DNA from: Dipetalonema caudispina
Taxonomy: Eukaryota; Nematoda; Chromadorea; Rhabditida; Onchocercidae
Length of the DNA: 64,000 nucleotides
Direction: 5' to 3'
Assembly: GCA_013365325.1 (NCBI GenBank)
Contig: JABVXV010000031.1
Span: forward strand, 248,001 to 312,000
In this document: positions 37,164-57,000 of the stretch, one piece after another
Position numbering within the stretch: the stretch's first letter is position 1
How the letters are laid out: every line of letters starts with the position of its first letter
The notes under the pieces: model-generated
Databases searched by the model: none
What the model was told of the DNA's origin: nothing
What the model saw: the letters and a program-made list of their open reading frames with translations, nothing else
Made by a program: the position numbers and the translations under genes

Positions 37164-40031
37164 TTTTGAAATAAATTGTGGCGCCACAATGCTCCAAAGA
37201 TTTGTTGTTAGACACGACGAGAGAAAGCCAACTCTTTCAACCAGAAAGTACTTATACCAATGCGAAAGCAATGATCTCTACAAGTGAATCGAAGAATAAT
37301 CACTGTTTTCATGACAGAAAATATCTCTCTTCCTACCTTCCTTTTTCTTTTTCTCTTTCCATCATTGCAAGGATTTTACATCGTATCATTACTTTTTCAT
37401 CACTTAAATTTAAACTACGAATTGAAAACAAAATTATATGGGGAAGATGAAAGGAATAGGAAAAAGTTTTGGTTTGTGACTTTACTCTGTAAATATGATG
37501 TTTTTTATTATATAATATTGTTAGTAACGTTATTATAAAGGAGTTAATAATGTTTCCAGAAATATCACCAAAGATGAAAAAGGCAGTAAAGACTCCATAA
37601 ATGTATGTTCTTGAAGTTTCATATTAGTTAAGTTGGTCCAATAAGTTTACGAAGCAATGGATAGTAAGTTTAACACAGTTCTAAAGTTTTCAGATGACTC
37701 TGAGCTTATAAGGCCTGAAATAGTTATGCTCAAGATCTACCTGGATTTTTGTTTCATCGATTACATTCTTAAATTTGCAGAAATTGCTAGAAACAGCTTG
37801 AAATTTTTTGTTTAGATTAAATAACGAAAAAGGAGACATAAAATTATATGAATTCATTCGTTTTTATATTAAAAATTTTGGCTCCATGAACAAATAATTC
37901 CTTTTAATTAAATAATATAACAACAATGTGTAAATTTCCGAAACGGCCTCTATTATTCAAGAAATGTAATGAGTTTGTTTATGATAAATGATAAGCTAAC
38001 ATATGGAAGTAAACTCACAATGTATGACAAGCAATTAATTACAGACTCATTTTAGAACTAAATTGGTGCAAATAAAGGATGGTGTTGGATACTGTAATAA
38101 ATACAGGTACAAAACAAAACGGTTTTTCATTTCTTGAAAAGCCGTCGTCTATTAACTAAGGCATAATAAAATGTGAAATGAGGTCAAATTTTGCAAAATT
38201 CAAAATATACCATCTTCTATTAAAGAGTAATTAAATATTGCTAAGACGTTTACACTCAGCTATGTTGACAAGTTTATATTATATTTCTAAATGGAATAAT
38301 AAAATGCAAACTTCCACAAGTATTGCCATTTGCGTTCTTGTAACGAATAACTGGAAGACTAATCAATAAATGTGCCACTTTACCGAAATTACAGCTCGCT
38401 CTAAAATATATCCCAGAAGGTAAAATAAATAATCATTGGATAAAATGATGATTAGCATTTGAGAATGTAATATAGAATTGATCCGAAACAAGCAAAGAGA
38501 TGACTTTGCTCAGGGTGACTTTCTTATTGGAAAATTTTGGGAAGACTTATCAAAATGTAATATAATATATAAAGTAAGAAGTAGGAAAATAATGAGGGAT
38601 GTAAATTATTACTGAGCGAGTATCAAAAGATAGTGAACACAATGCTTTTTTAACGAGCCAAAAATATGAGCCAAGCATAACCTGTTCATAGATGTTCATC
38701 GATAATGAAGGAAAACTGAATTTTTGTCCCACAAACAAAATCCTTAACGATTCATCATTTTGAATTCCATTTCCTTCAGATCTAAATTATATTTCGTAAC
38801 AAAATTTTGCAACAGCTCTCATTACTTACTTACTTTATGTTATAAGAGAACTTTGATTTTTAAATGAAAAGAAGTAAGGGAGTTATATGAAACCTATGAT
38901 TTTTAGTATCTAACCCAGAAAATCCAACATTCTGCTCTCATAGAAAAACTGAAGTAATAATTAGAGCATTCATTTTGAATGAATTCGGTACTTATGAATG
39001 TAAATAAATGGACTGTGTTGCACCGAAAGAAAATTATAACAAGTAAACTTATAACTCTTTCAAATCATTTTATCAAAAAATAAATCAATGCCGATAAAAA
39101 AACCTCCGTAATGAAAATGGTGTCTTTGATTTTATTTTCGAAATTTAAAAATTATTTGTCTGTGAGACATCGTTCTGAACCATGGAAAATTTGTGTCCCT
39201 AAAAGAAGCTAAAACTTGATACAAATTTATTCAATAAAACAACACAAAATACAATACTAAGTGACACAGAATACAACAAAAACGGCTGCAAAAGTCAACT
39301 TAGAATGAAATAAAAGTTATTGAAAAATGTTTGAAAATCGGATTGAATTGGATATAAAACAGAAACAGAAATGAACTTGAAATATTTTATTCTTCTAATA
39401 AAAATATATGCGATAAAAATATGTGAATTATCATGGTTGTACAGAAAACTGACATACCGGAAAGAAGACCAGACGATGAGTGAGCAAAACGTAAAACCAT
39501 TAAAAAAAAGGAAAGGAACTTTCCGAACAAACTCTTTTATTTGTTTATTGTCAAAAACTTAAATTAATTTTCTAAAATTTATTACTTCCCCCTCAGATCA
39601 GTTCATCCTTTTTTAAATGTATAACAACTCCAGCTTTTCTTATATCTGTCATGATGTATGCGATCCCTTTACAGCTATTAAACATTTCTGCAAAAGTAGC
39701 ATGGAAAGCATATGAAGAAATTATTTTCGAACAGAGGTTTTTCACATACAAATATTTCAAAGTATTTCACATACAATAATATCAAACACCTGAGACCATA
39801 ATTTCGTTTGTTTACTAAATAAAAACTTAATGATTAAATTAGGTAAAAAGTCCCTCTTCATTTCAGATATTTTCTTGACTGCCAGAAGATTATGGTTCTA
39901 AGACCAATTCATTGATACATTTCATTCGGCAATACACTAAGTTGTTGACCCTTTCTGGTATTCAAAACAAAAAAAATATTTTCGTGTAAGACACTGAAAG
40001 AACTAATTGTACCAACAAAATTGAAACTCCT
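37164..40031. other. Intergenic between FPGS and POLD3
   Basis: A 2.9-kb AT-rich gap. Frames on the plus strand at 37178-37538 overlap each other and have no convincing splice context. Nothing else is supported. Confidence 0.5.
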
Positions 40032-43000
40032 TCACTTTTTCTGGAAAAATGAGCTGATTTTTGCTTGTCCCTGTGGTACCTTAACATTCCTCTCTTTACT
40101 ATCCAGAAATTTAATGTTTCTTGTTTTGCCACGCGTTTCATTAGATGCATTAGTTGATGAAGGTTCAAGTTCGATTTCTTTCAACACTTGCTTTGTAACT
40201 GCAATCAGAAGCAGGAATTACAATTATAATCACTTTTAATTATATAACACTTTGTAACTTCACAACTACAAATTTATATTGATACAAAGGAAATAATTAT
40301 CCTATACCACTGCTTTCAAAAAGTTTACCCATGAAACCATCAGCATCCAGAAAAGTTTCGGTGACATATTCTTTTCGTATCGCTTTTCTTTGGCTCCCAC
40401 AACTGCTTTTATTTTCCAAGCTGTCGTTCCTTGCTGTAGTCAATAAACAACTTATGAGTCGAAAAATAAAAGCTTATTTCAAAAACCATTATTAAACATG
40501 TCACGCATATATTTACTCATTATTTATTTGAAAGAAATTCATTACTGGTAACTTCATCTTAATTACGTAGTTTCTATAAAAATTACGAAAAGTCAAGAAT
40601 TAATAAGAGCACTAACAAGATTGAGGTAATTTTTTTGGATCTCTTATTTCTTCCGCAATTTCGATTTTTCCAGTTTCGTCACAATCCATCTTGTCCGGAT
40701 TGGAATCGCCATCAGAAAATAAATCATCTTGTGCTAAAATCATTTATTTGCTCAACATAATTGATTATTGAATTTGAATAGATATTTTCTTTCCTAAACG
40801 AGCAACAATTTTGGTACACCCTTCTAGTATGAATTTTTCGGCATAATGCTACGAATCCAGTTGCAACTTAATATTTAAATTTCAAATTGTCTAGTTCCAA
40901 AAATTTGATACTATATATTAACGTTTTCTCCATTAACGCGAATTTCATTATTTTGTTCCTTATCAAATAAAACTTCAATGAGGACTTAAGAGTGTATTCC
41001 TCGCTTCCACAACAATATCTTTCTTTTCCGAAGTTATTATTTCTACTGGCTTCGTCATGACACTTTTTGTACCAGTAATTTCCGCGGAATCAGCTTCTTC
41101 CTTCATATCCTGTTCTTCACTATCAATCAAGATACGTTGTCCACGGCGTCTGCAATTTTCTAAGCTAATAAACCTGATATAAAAACGTATTTTCTTATAT
41201 GCAAGAACCAAAACAGTGTACCTACTTTTCTTTAATGCAACTGTTTGTAAAAGCGAGAGGAAAGGTTGCAAAGAACCAACAAAATATGAAAAAATAATGG
41301 GGACAAAACAATCACTGAAAATCCTTACTTTATGGTTTCGCCTGATACGATATTAGCTCTTTTCTCAACATCTATTCGTCCCTTATGTGAGACGCTGTCC
41401 ATCGAAGACTTAAAATATTTAGATAAAAACAAATTATCTCGCTAATAGCTAATTCAATACCTACAAACTGCAAGGCTAAGTAGCAGTATTGAAACTAAAC
41501 TAAACTTTTTCTCTTCGTTTTTACTTATTTTGTATAAAATCTTTTTTTCACACGCTTAGGAAAATGTCAACAAAGAAATATTTAAAATTAACTACAACGT
41601 TTATTGTCTGAAAACTTACTAAAGAAATAAAAATTATATGAATTGTCTATTGAAAAAATCATTTATCAACAAACAAGTTTTCATTATGAGAATTTTCCAA
41701 TGAGATTAAAACCTTACATTGGGATATACTTCTAATTTCAACACAGTGTAATCTAAAGTTTTGTGTTTGAAATATTATAATATTTCGGTCATAAATCACT
41801 CGACAACAGTTAATCAAAGATGAGACTGTAAGAACATTCCATACGCCAGTCACTAGTTCCATCAACTAACTTAGATTTTTAATGTTTTTTTTTGATTTTT
41901 TTTTTTTTTTTAAATTTTAATGTTTTCCCAAGTGTTCTGTCCGTAGATTACACTGTGTTGAAATTAGAAGTATGCTAAGAAAATTTTCTAGTATTCAGAA
42001 AAGTTAATTGGGAAAAATTAGGATGAGAAACGAAGATTACTAGTTCAAATTATGTTATACTGTTTTCTGAGTTTTCGGAAATTTTCTCTGCTCATAAAGC
42101 GGCAGCCGAAATCGCTTATGAGTGCTTAGGATGAAAACTAATAAAAAGGTGAGAAATTCAACTTACTGCTTCCTCTTGTTTATTTCGCTTTGTTGCTTGT
42201 ACAAATAAAGAAGCTATATTATTCTTCGTCTTTTTAGTCGTTCGTTCTGGAAACTTTGATGTAGATGATAATAAGTCCTTCTGTGTCCTTTTCTGGAATC
42301 ATCTAATTTTAATGGACCGCCTAATAGATAGAGTGAAAAGATGATACAAGAGACGAGGTATATAAAAGATTTAAATAATTTTAAATACAATGAAATAATC
42401 AGTTCTTCCCAAGAAGAGTATCAGATTTAATAAATGAAACTTGAAGCAGTTGATGTTATTGTAATAATAGTTGCAAAGGATCTAGTTGGAAGATTTGCAA
42501 GCGCTCAAACAACTATGCATGAATAAGATTTTACTTTTTTCCGACCACTGCTTACCATTTTTATTATAAGGTCTTTGTCATCCAAGAGCACATAAACTGA
42601 TGTACTTTTCAGTATAGTCAAATATAGGTTATCAACCGCTGCAGGACATTTATGTTATAGTCAATTATTTTTTCTGTCTCCTTTATGTTTTAAATGAAAA
42701 ATAGCTCAGCACTGTTGATACTGAGCTATTTTTGTAGTTAAATTTTTTTCTTTGGGATTTTTATTAACATCTAACGGAAAGTGATAAACCAACGACAGAC
42801 GCACGTCAGCACTATTTGTTAAATAAGAACAAAAAATGGATAAACAAACTCAGAACCGTCTTTGCTCTCAAACAGTCAAACATTCGCAGGAACCACGAAA
42901 GAACTAACTTTCTGAGTTTCAGGAACAGAAATAGCGCTACAGTGAGCCAACATTTCTTTTCTCTTTATTTCCGCTTCTGGATATGATAGCCAGCTCCGTT

Positions 43001-44107
43001 CAGGATCAGTTCGCTCATATTCGGCATCTTCCAAACTGTCTATGGAATACAACAAACAAAGACTCTGCAAACCTTTGCACATTTACAAAAACGTACCTAA
43101 CTTCATCATGTTAATTTTTTCTACTTAATGCATAGCGTTCATTCATGATTTGAAAAAAAATCCAAAGTTCTTGTAATTAAATTAATTTTAGAACAGAATG
43201 AGAAAATCGGTAATATGAGCACATAAATTTCAGGGGAAGTAGATAAAATAATGTAACGAAATAATATTCAGTTACCTTAAACATCCAAAAACGAATTAAT
43301 CTGACAATTTAAACATGAAAGAGTGTCGTAAATATCTTACTAAACACAGTTTGTTCTTCCTATTACTATAGAAGTTTCCTCCTGATTCTCAAAGTTTTCA
43401 GCATTTGGAAGAGTATAGTTATGCTGCTACTTCATCCCTTTCACGATATATATATATATATATATATTCTGACTACCTTAAAGATATTGAAATAATAGTG
43501 ACCTTGATGGGTTTTGTATGTAAACAGTAAATTTCGCATGTTTCCACATTTCTGTAAGCTTGTCGAGTCTCTTCTAAATCACAATCACGAACTAGCTGTG
43601 TACGATAAAGCTTGCGAATTACTGTTGCATTATCTGCACTACTGCTACTAGCAGGACCTGGTACCTTGAGCTCACCACTCACAACGTATACTGCATGCAA
43701 TTCCGTTCTATTTTTATTCTGCTTTAGAAATTCAGCCAATTCACTAAAAAAAAACACTCAGCCTCTTGATTACGTTGCAATAAAATTCTGCAGAGACATG
43801 CAACCAAAACAAACAGCTTCAGGTAGTAGAGTAAAAGTGGAAGATTGAAACATCAATTATACTCATAGGAAGTAAAGGAATCTGATGTTATATATACGCA
43901 AAGCAAAAATAAAGCCAAACTTGGTATAGTTTTGAATAATGCCTTGCTGGCATTTTAATTTCATTACTTGTACTGTAAAAAACAAAAACGTTACTCTCTT
44001 GCATCATCGATGGGCAAATCAGCATGCCTACTCAAATACTGCACCGTCACGATTTGCTCCAGATCAAACAACGAAGTTTCCAGTATCCGACGCTTATCCA
44101 AACCCAT
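40032..44107 (-). CDS. POLD3: DNA polymerase delta subunit 3 (p66-like)
   Basis: Nine exons join to 438 residues (human 466): 43995-44107, 43503-43743, 42882-43064, 42167-42292, 41329-41408, 40986-41149, 40617-40733, 40308-40433, 40032-40198. POLD3 is the accessory subunit that links polymerase delta to PCNA. The N-terminal winged-helix region matches the family at VQYLSRHADLPIDDAR, ELHAVYVVSGEL and CLLYSIDSL. The middle is low-complexity and charged (KNNIASLFVQATKR, RRGQRILIDSEEQDM). TETFLDADGF corresponds to the TYLDGEG element of human POLD3. The C-terminus is QAKISSFFQKK, a textbook PIP box (Q428, I431, F434, F435) placed as in human POLD3 (QVSITGFFQRK). The start follows a TTTCATTCAG acceptor. 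An upstream minus-strand segment (44222-44306, MHIHATVPTE...) could be spliced on in phase, but it is not needed. Confidence 0.88.
41726..41973. repeat. 30-bp perfect inverted repeat in POLD3 intron
   Basis: Arms 41726-41755 and 41944-41973 are exact reverse complements (core TTCAACACAGTGTAATCTA) separated by 188 bases. The pair lies in the 758-base intron between POLD3 exons 4 and 5, with a T-run between the arms. It could be the termini of a small non-autonomous element. Confidence 0.85.
42697..42733. repeat. Short hairpin, 13-nt arms
   Basis: AAAAATAGCTCAG at 42697-42709 is perfectly inverted at 42721-42733, with an 11-nt loop. It lies in the POLD3 intron between exons 3 and 4. Confidence 0.8.
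43446..43467. repeat. (AT)n microsatellite
   Basis: An alternating AT run of 22 bases in the POLD3 intron between exons 2 and 3, 36 bases beyond the end of exon 2. No function is suggested. Confidence 0.95.
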
Positions 44108-45783
44108 AATTGAATTTAATTGTAACTGCTGAATGAAATTAAATTTGAACTGGTCAATTCCTTGACAAGGAAAAAATCCTGATGTTGAAATTTCAAATTG
44201 TCTAACAAATAACATCAACAGCTAACGTTTATCCTGAACTCAGGAGCTTCGGCGGTCCTTATCTCTGTAGGTACGGTGGCGTGTATATGCATACCACTTG
44301 AGCGATCACTGGATATATAAGAACTGAGGATCAGAGAGCAAATTTTATAGTGTATCTTAAGCAAAACAATAAATACATTTTTGTCAATGAGAAATAAATT
44401 TATCCCTATAATGTAAAAAGTACTTTTGTATCAACTCAAAAAATATCGTAGCAACTTTTTTGGTAATCAAAAACATTTGAAAAGCAAGTATAGGAAGGAA
44501 GACGGAGGCAGTTGAAAAGTGAAACTATATAATAAACGCGTAAGGATTCCCTGTGTGGTGAATCAACAGCTTATAACGTATATCCATCTTTCATACAGCA
44601 ATATTCACTACATATTTTGAGTTGTCAAGTAAAATAATAAAAAAGAGTAAACAAAAACACCAACAAAATTTCACTAATTCAAATTACATTGGATCAAATA
44701 TCGAACATGACAATGATTGTGAGCAAATAGAGGAAGGGAATTAAACACATTAATTGGACTATCACGATTTCATTAAGGTGATAGTATACATGGAAAAAAG
44801 AAAATAATAACTATATTTTTGACAGAATCTTATGACCGAAAAAATTGTAGTTTGGTCTATTAAACGAAACAAATCGTTTTAATCAACCATAAACATGACA
44901 GAAAATTACTACCCGAGTTCATAATTCTAGTAATTGAAAACAAACATCAAGCAGGACTTCCCTATTAATCAACATGATAGTATCAATTCACTTGGTTCGG
45001 TTCTGAAAAGAAAAATTTTTAGCTCTCGAAAAAGTAAGAAATTTTTATTTCTTTCCACTTTGGTCATGTGAATTCAGTGCATAAAGTGATTACTTCACTT
45101 TATGCTGGAATTTCTTCTCATAGATATTAACTAGAACCAAAAATATATTTAGAAGAATCAACAGTATATTCAGTTAACAATACAGATAGACACAAGGAAA
45201 GAGCTTTGATAGGGAACTGTTGTACGGAAGTGATGATTGTAAATAACATAAAAAGTGATTAAAAAGTTAAAATTCGAGTACATATAGGAAGTGCATGTGA
45301 TCACTGGGAGCAAACTAAAACATATTTCAGCAAAATAAACGCATAATGCATGATGATTCAAGGGAAAGCAATACCTGATGAATGAAATTATATTCGAATG
45401 GATGCAAAGCACCGGGATAAGTATTCTAACTCTATATTAACTAATTTAGATGAACATATATTTTTAAAATGTACTGTAAGAAAAAAAAACTTGAATTAAT
45501 GAATTAAACCCGAGAATTCTTGTAAACCACCAATCTTAAAGACTAACTTTATAAAAAATCAATTTTATATTCAGCTTCGCTCACAATACGGAAAAATCTA
45601 CGAAATCCCTGTAGCAGCGGTTTTATTCAAAAAACTCAATAACTATAAAACTTTCATTAATTTTATTTTTTAGTGCAAGAATAAAAAAAAGCTTTTATTT
45701 GCAGTTAATCGTTCCCAAATTCCTCTTTCATTTTATGCGTTGTCATTTTTTCTCTGAGGGAAGCAAAAATATGACCTTGTATT
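44108..45783. other. Intergenic between POLD3 and PI4KB
   Basis: A 1.7-kb gap. It holds the optional upstream POLD3 segment at 44222-44306 and an imperfect hairpin near 45070-45115 built on CATAAAGTGA / TCACTTTATG. No other gene is supported. Confidence 0.5.
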
Positions 45784-53509
<7,726 letters not shown>

Positions 53510-56329
53510 CAATGAAACGCTGTTTCCGTGATACCAATGATAATAACAGTAGGGTAACAACGTCAACAACGGCGATATGAATGACCGAACAACCAATTTA
53601 TTATTACAGCTACTACATTGTAACCCGGTGTATCCGTATAAGCCGGGGCTCTATCAACCCTATTACCACATCCATCGCTGCATCTACAAAGTATTTTTCG
53701 GAAGTGAATGTTAAATGATTAATCGTCAGTAACAATCTTCGATATATACTCAAAAATTTTCCCATGATCTCTTCGATACGCAAAATCCGGTTACTCTGCT
53801 TTTCTCATTTTATGCAGAAACGTTTTTTTTTTTTGAAAATCTGAAAACAAATACCTACATTTACTCAATTCCAGCAACCGAATGAATTTTACAGTACTGC
53901 TGGATCTGAAAAGACACAAATGTGAAATTTAACTGTCAGTGAATCTTTCGCCATGATTGAACCCATCTCGAATTTAACTTTTAGCACTTTCATTACCAAC
54001 ATCATTTCTCTTGACGTCTATCATCAGCTTTTTTGAGTCTAGTCATTTTCAATTTATGCAAAAATACTTTGAAAATCTAAAATATCTACATTCACTTGTC
54101 TTACAGATTCAGCAGTACCATGAATAAAATGATAATTGCTTGATTTTAACTCGAAACGTTGCACGTGAGAAATGACCCGAAATATCGAGGTGAAAAATAG
54201 TTTACAAGAATTACTTTACTCATTTAGAGAAAGCTCCCTAGACAAAATTCAACAGCGTAACTCAACCCACGTAACGTACGAATAATAATAACAGCCCGTG
54301 AAAAGGCTTATGCGGATACTTATGAAATATTGTGTCTGTCCATCTGAGTTCAAGTCGATGTTCTATATCCTTAATTCACCTGAGGCGCATTTATCTTACT
54401 ACCTGTACAATACCTTCCATTATACTTAATGGTTGGAACAATTTGCTCTCGAAAGTGATTGCATATCTCCAGTACTGATAGCAAATAAGGCGATAAAAAT
54501 ATGATGTAGATTAGTCTAGGTACTTAGTGATGACAAAGCAGGTACTTTTAAAAACATCCGTGCATTTTGTCAGCTATATGAGCGCTCATAGTATCGATTC
54601 TGGAAGAGGTCATCAAAAATAACATCTAGACGACATCTGCACACAATGCAATGAACCACGTTCATCGATGAAATTCAGTTATTCTATACGAGAAATTTTG
54701 CAACACAACTTCTGCATATATTGGATAAATAATAGTTTTAATTAACTCTGAATTGATTGCAGTCTTTCTCCGCTGTAATAACAAAATTCAATGCCTTTAT
54801 CCGTAGCTATCGATTCAGAAGAGGACGAAAAATGCTGATAGCTTGAATGCAAAGATGATTGTTCCAATTAAATGCTCATATGAATTTACTTTACTTATTT
54901 ATATATAGTTATCACGCATTTTTCATTTAAAACTTTCTTTTCATTAGCAGAATTAGTAATTGTCATCACTTCGCAGAAACATGTTACATTCAGTACGTCA
55001 CGTGCGCTAAATTCAGCTGGGTCAAAAGATAATAACAGTGATCATAAATTTGTTAAAAATAATAAAAATAGTTCTTATTTCCATTTCTAAATGTTTTTTT
55101 TTTTTTTTTTTTTTTCTGACTTCATCATTTGAAATAAGCAAAGATTCCAAACAACAGCTGCAGAGTGAAATAGAATATTTGTGGACTTCCAATGAGCAAT
55201 ATCCATAATAATGCATGCAAGTTTAATTAGTAATAATCATTGATGGAGAAGTCATCTTCTTCATTGCTTCTTGTTTGCTTCATAAGTTTCAACTTATTAG
55301 TAGCAGAATTGGCACTAATGGAAAATGACTTCAAGCAAAGGACGTTGTTAAATACATTAGAGTTCTTTTTTTTTTTTTTTTTTGTTTGTTTTTACCAAAC
55401 ATTATGTATGAATCTGAACTTCATGAACGTATGAATTTGAAACTCCAGTATCGAATATTTTCACCAATTCTAAAATACAGACATTTCCATAGACACTTAA
55501 CGGATATGTCTCGGATAGTTCATCAAACAGTTCACTTTTTTGTCAGATGTCAAATTAAAAACACATTTTCATTTTTCGGATATCACCTCAGCGTTCGTGA
55601 CCCATGCATGTATTTTTGCTCGTTTTATCTTCCGGTTGATCTATTATCCGTATAAAAGTTATATAGGTTAATGGAGTATAGTTTTCAAAGCATGTTATTT
55701 GTGCCTGTATGACTAGCCAAGAAAGATAAATATTTCTTAGTAACAAAAAATGCGCAGGACTAAATAGCCATAAATTTGCAGGTTGGAAAAAAATGCCAGG
55801 TATACTTGAAACTTGAAAACTACCACTAAAAATTATGAATAATTTGAAGGAGCAGGTTATCACGCATATACTATAGTGAAAATTTTACTGTGAATATGAA
55901 ATTATGGCAATTAATACATTTCAACAATAATTAAATTCCCATTATTAGGATGCATAAACTTAAAATTAGATTTCTCATTCAGTATAAGTTATTGTTGTGT
56001 CGCATCGCATTTACGTCAGATCATTTGTTTCAAATAAATCATCAGGTAAAAACCGTAATATTAGGAATACGCATGATATAATAAGAAATTTACTTTTCGT
56101 TGATCTTGCTTTGAAGAGAAAGATTGAAAGGGTTGCTTTAAGATTAACAGTGAAGAACAGCGCTAACAATAAAGTGCAAGAAGAGTGTGATACAAATGGA
56201 AATATAGTTCTTAACGAAAATGCTTAGGAACCATGAAACTTGGCCAAATTTAAAATATAACTCTGATCAAGTAGGCGAGATGCAACACTTGCTTTCTTTC
56301 TAAACAGTAGTTAAAAACAAGGCAGAGAA
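53510..56329. other. Intergenic between PI4KB and cytochrome b5
   Basis: A 2.8-kb gap with T-runs (55094-55115 and near 55366-55383). On the plus strand three open stretches are worth noting: 55240-55434, 55386-55655 and 55997-56227. They are described as a candidate gene below. Extra 5' exons of PI4KB could also lie here. Confidence 0.45.
55240..56227 (+). CDS. Possible secreted-protein gene, fragmentary
   Basis: A weak candidate. The frame at 55240 begins MMEKSSSSLLLVCFISFNLL, a good signal-peptide shape with a plausible cleavage after VAELA, but then runs into a poly-T tract. A separate terminal frame begins after an ACGTCAG acceptor near 56023, contains LALKRKIERVALRLTVKNSA, and stops at 56227. 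I could not find donor and acceptor pairs that join them cleanly, so they may be unrelated or non-coding. The stop at 56227 is about 100 bases from the end of cytochrome b5, which would be convergent. Confidence 0.2.
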
Positions 56330-57000
56330 TTAAAAAACAGTTTTTATGCTTCGATAAAGAAGATATACGACGCCAGATATAGCTAAAGGAATCAAAAAAT
56401 TACTCCATGTTGAACTGAACATGATATCTACCCATGATACAGCGTTTTCAGCGACAACTGATGCGGTGGATGCGTTTGTTTTATCTCCTTCAGCTTTTGT
56501 TGTATTCGCATCGCATAAATAACCAATCAGATATTCTTTAGTCATCTCCACGGCATCTCGCGAATGACCAACATCTTTGAAACTTTCTGTTGCATCCCGT
56601 CCAGCTTGCTCGAGCAGTACTTCATCACCCCCTGGATGTTCTTCCAAAAATTTTGTTACATCATAGACCTACAAAAGTTGTTGAACTAAATGGTAGCAGC
56701 TGATAGTTGTATTAGTTAATCAGGAGTTATCAGTATCAATCGATAGATGGTTACAACAGTTGACCGTTTTTATCAACAAATCTAATTGAAAAAAGAGTTA
56801 ACGCAACTAAAAAGCGAGAATGGAACTTTTCTCGACAATTTATTAAATTTAGTGGTCTAAATTTAAACCAGAATATATATATATAGTTAATCATTTGGTA
56901 AACCAACGTTATTATCTATGATTAACCATGTAGACGAGACATCATTATGCGCCGCAACTTCTGCAGTCGTGTATTCCTTTAAGTCTTTTTTATCAGTCAT
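56330..57000 (-). CDS. CYB5: Tail-anchored cytochrome b5
   Basis: Two exons (56908-57000, 56330-56668) give 143 residues, like human CYB5B (about 146). The heme-binding core starts [14 protein letters not shown] and [19 protein letters not shown]. The two axial histidines are H42 (EEHPGG) and H66 (DVGHSRDAV). After a polar linker, the C-terminus is one hydrophobic segment ([17 protein letters not shown]) followed by a short basic tail RSIKTVF. That is a tail anchor for the ER or outer mitochondrial membrane. The protein feeds electrons to desaturases, hydroxylases and related enzymes. The intron donor is GTTGGT. A GCTTCAG acceptor lies eight bases before the ATG. Confidence 0.95.

Noticed and set aside
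37178..37538. Two plus-strand ORFs divergent from FPGS
   Set aside because: They overlap in different frames, the first lacks an ATG at its start, and no convincing donor follows.
44222..44306. Upstream coding exon for POLD3 starting MHIHATVPTE
   Set aside because: It can be spliced in phase, but the family N-terminus aligns best when translation starts at 44107, after a good acceptor.
55094..55115. Poly-T tract as a possible retroposon tail
   Set aside because: There is no adjacent gene-like body and no target-site duplication; homopolymer runs are common throughout the window.
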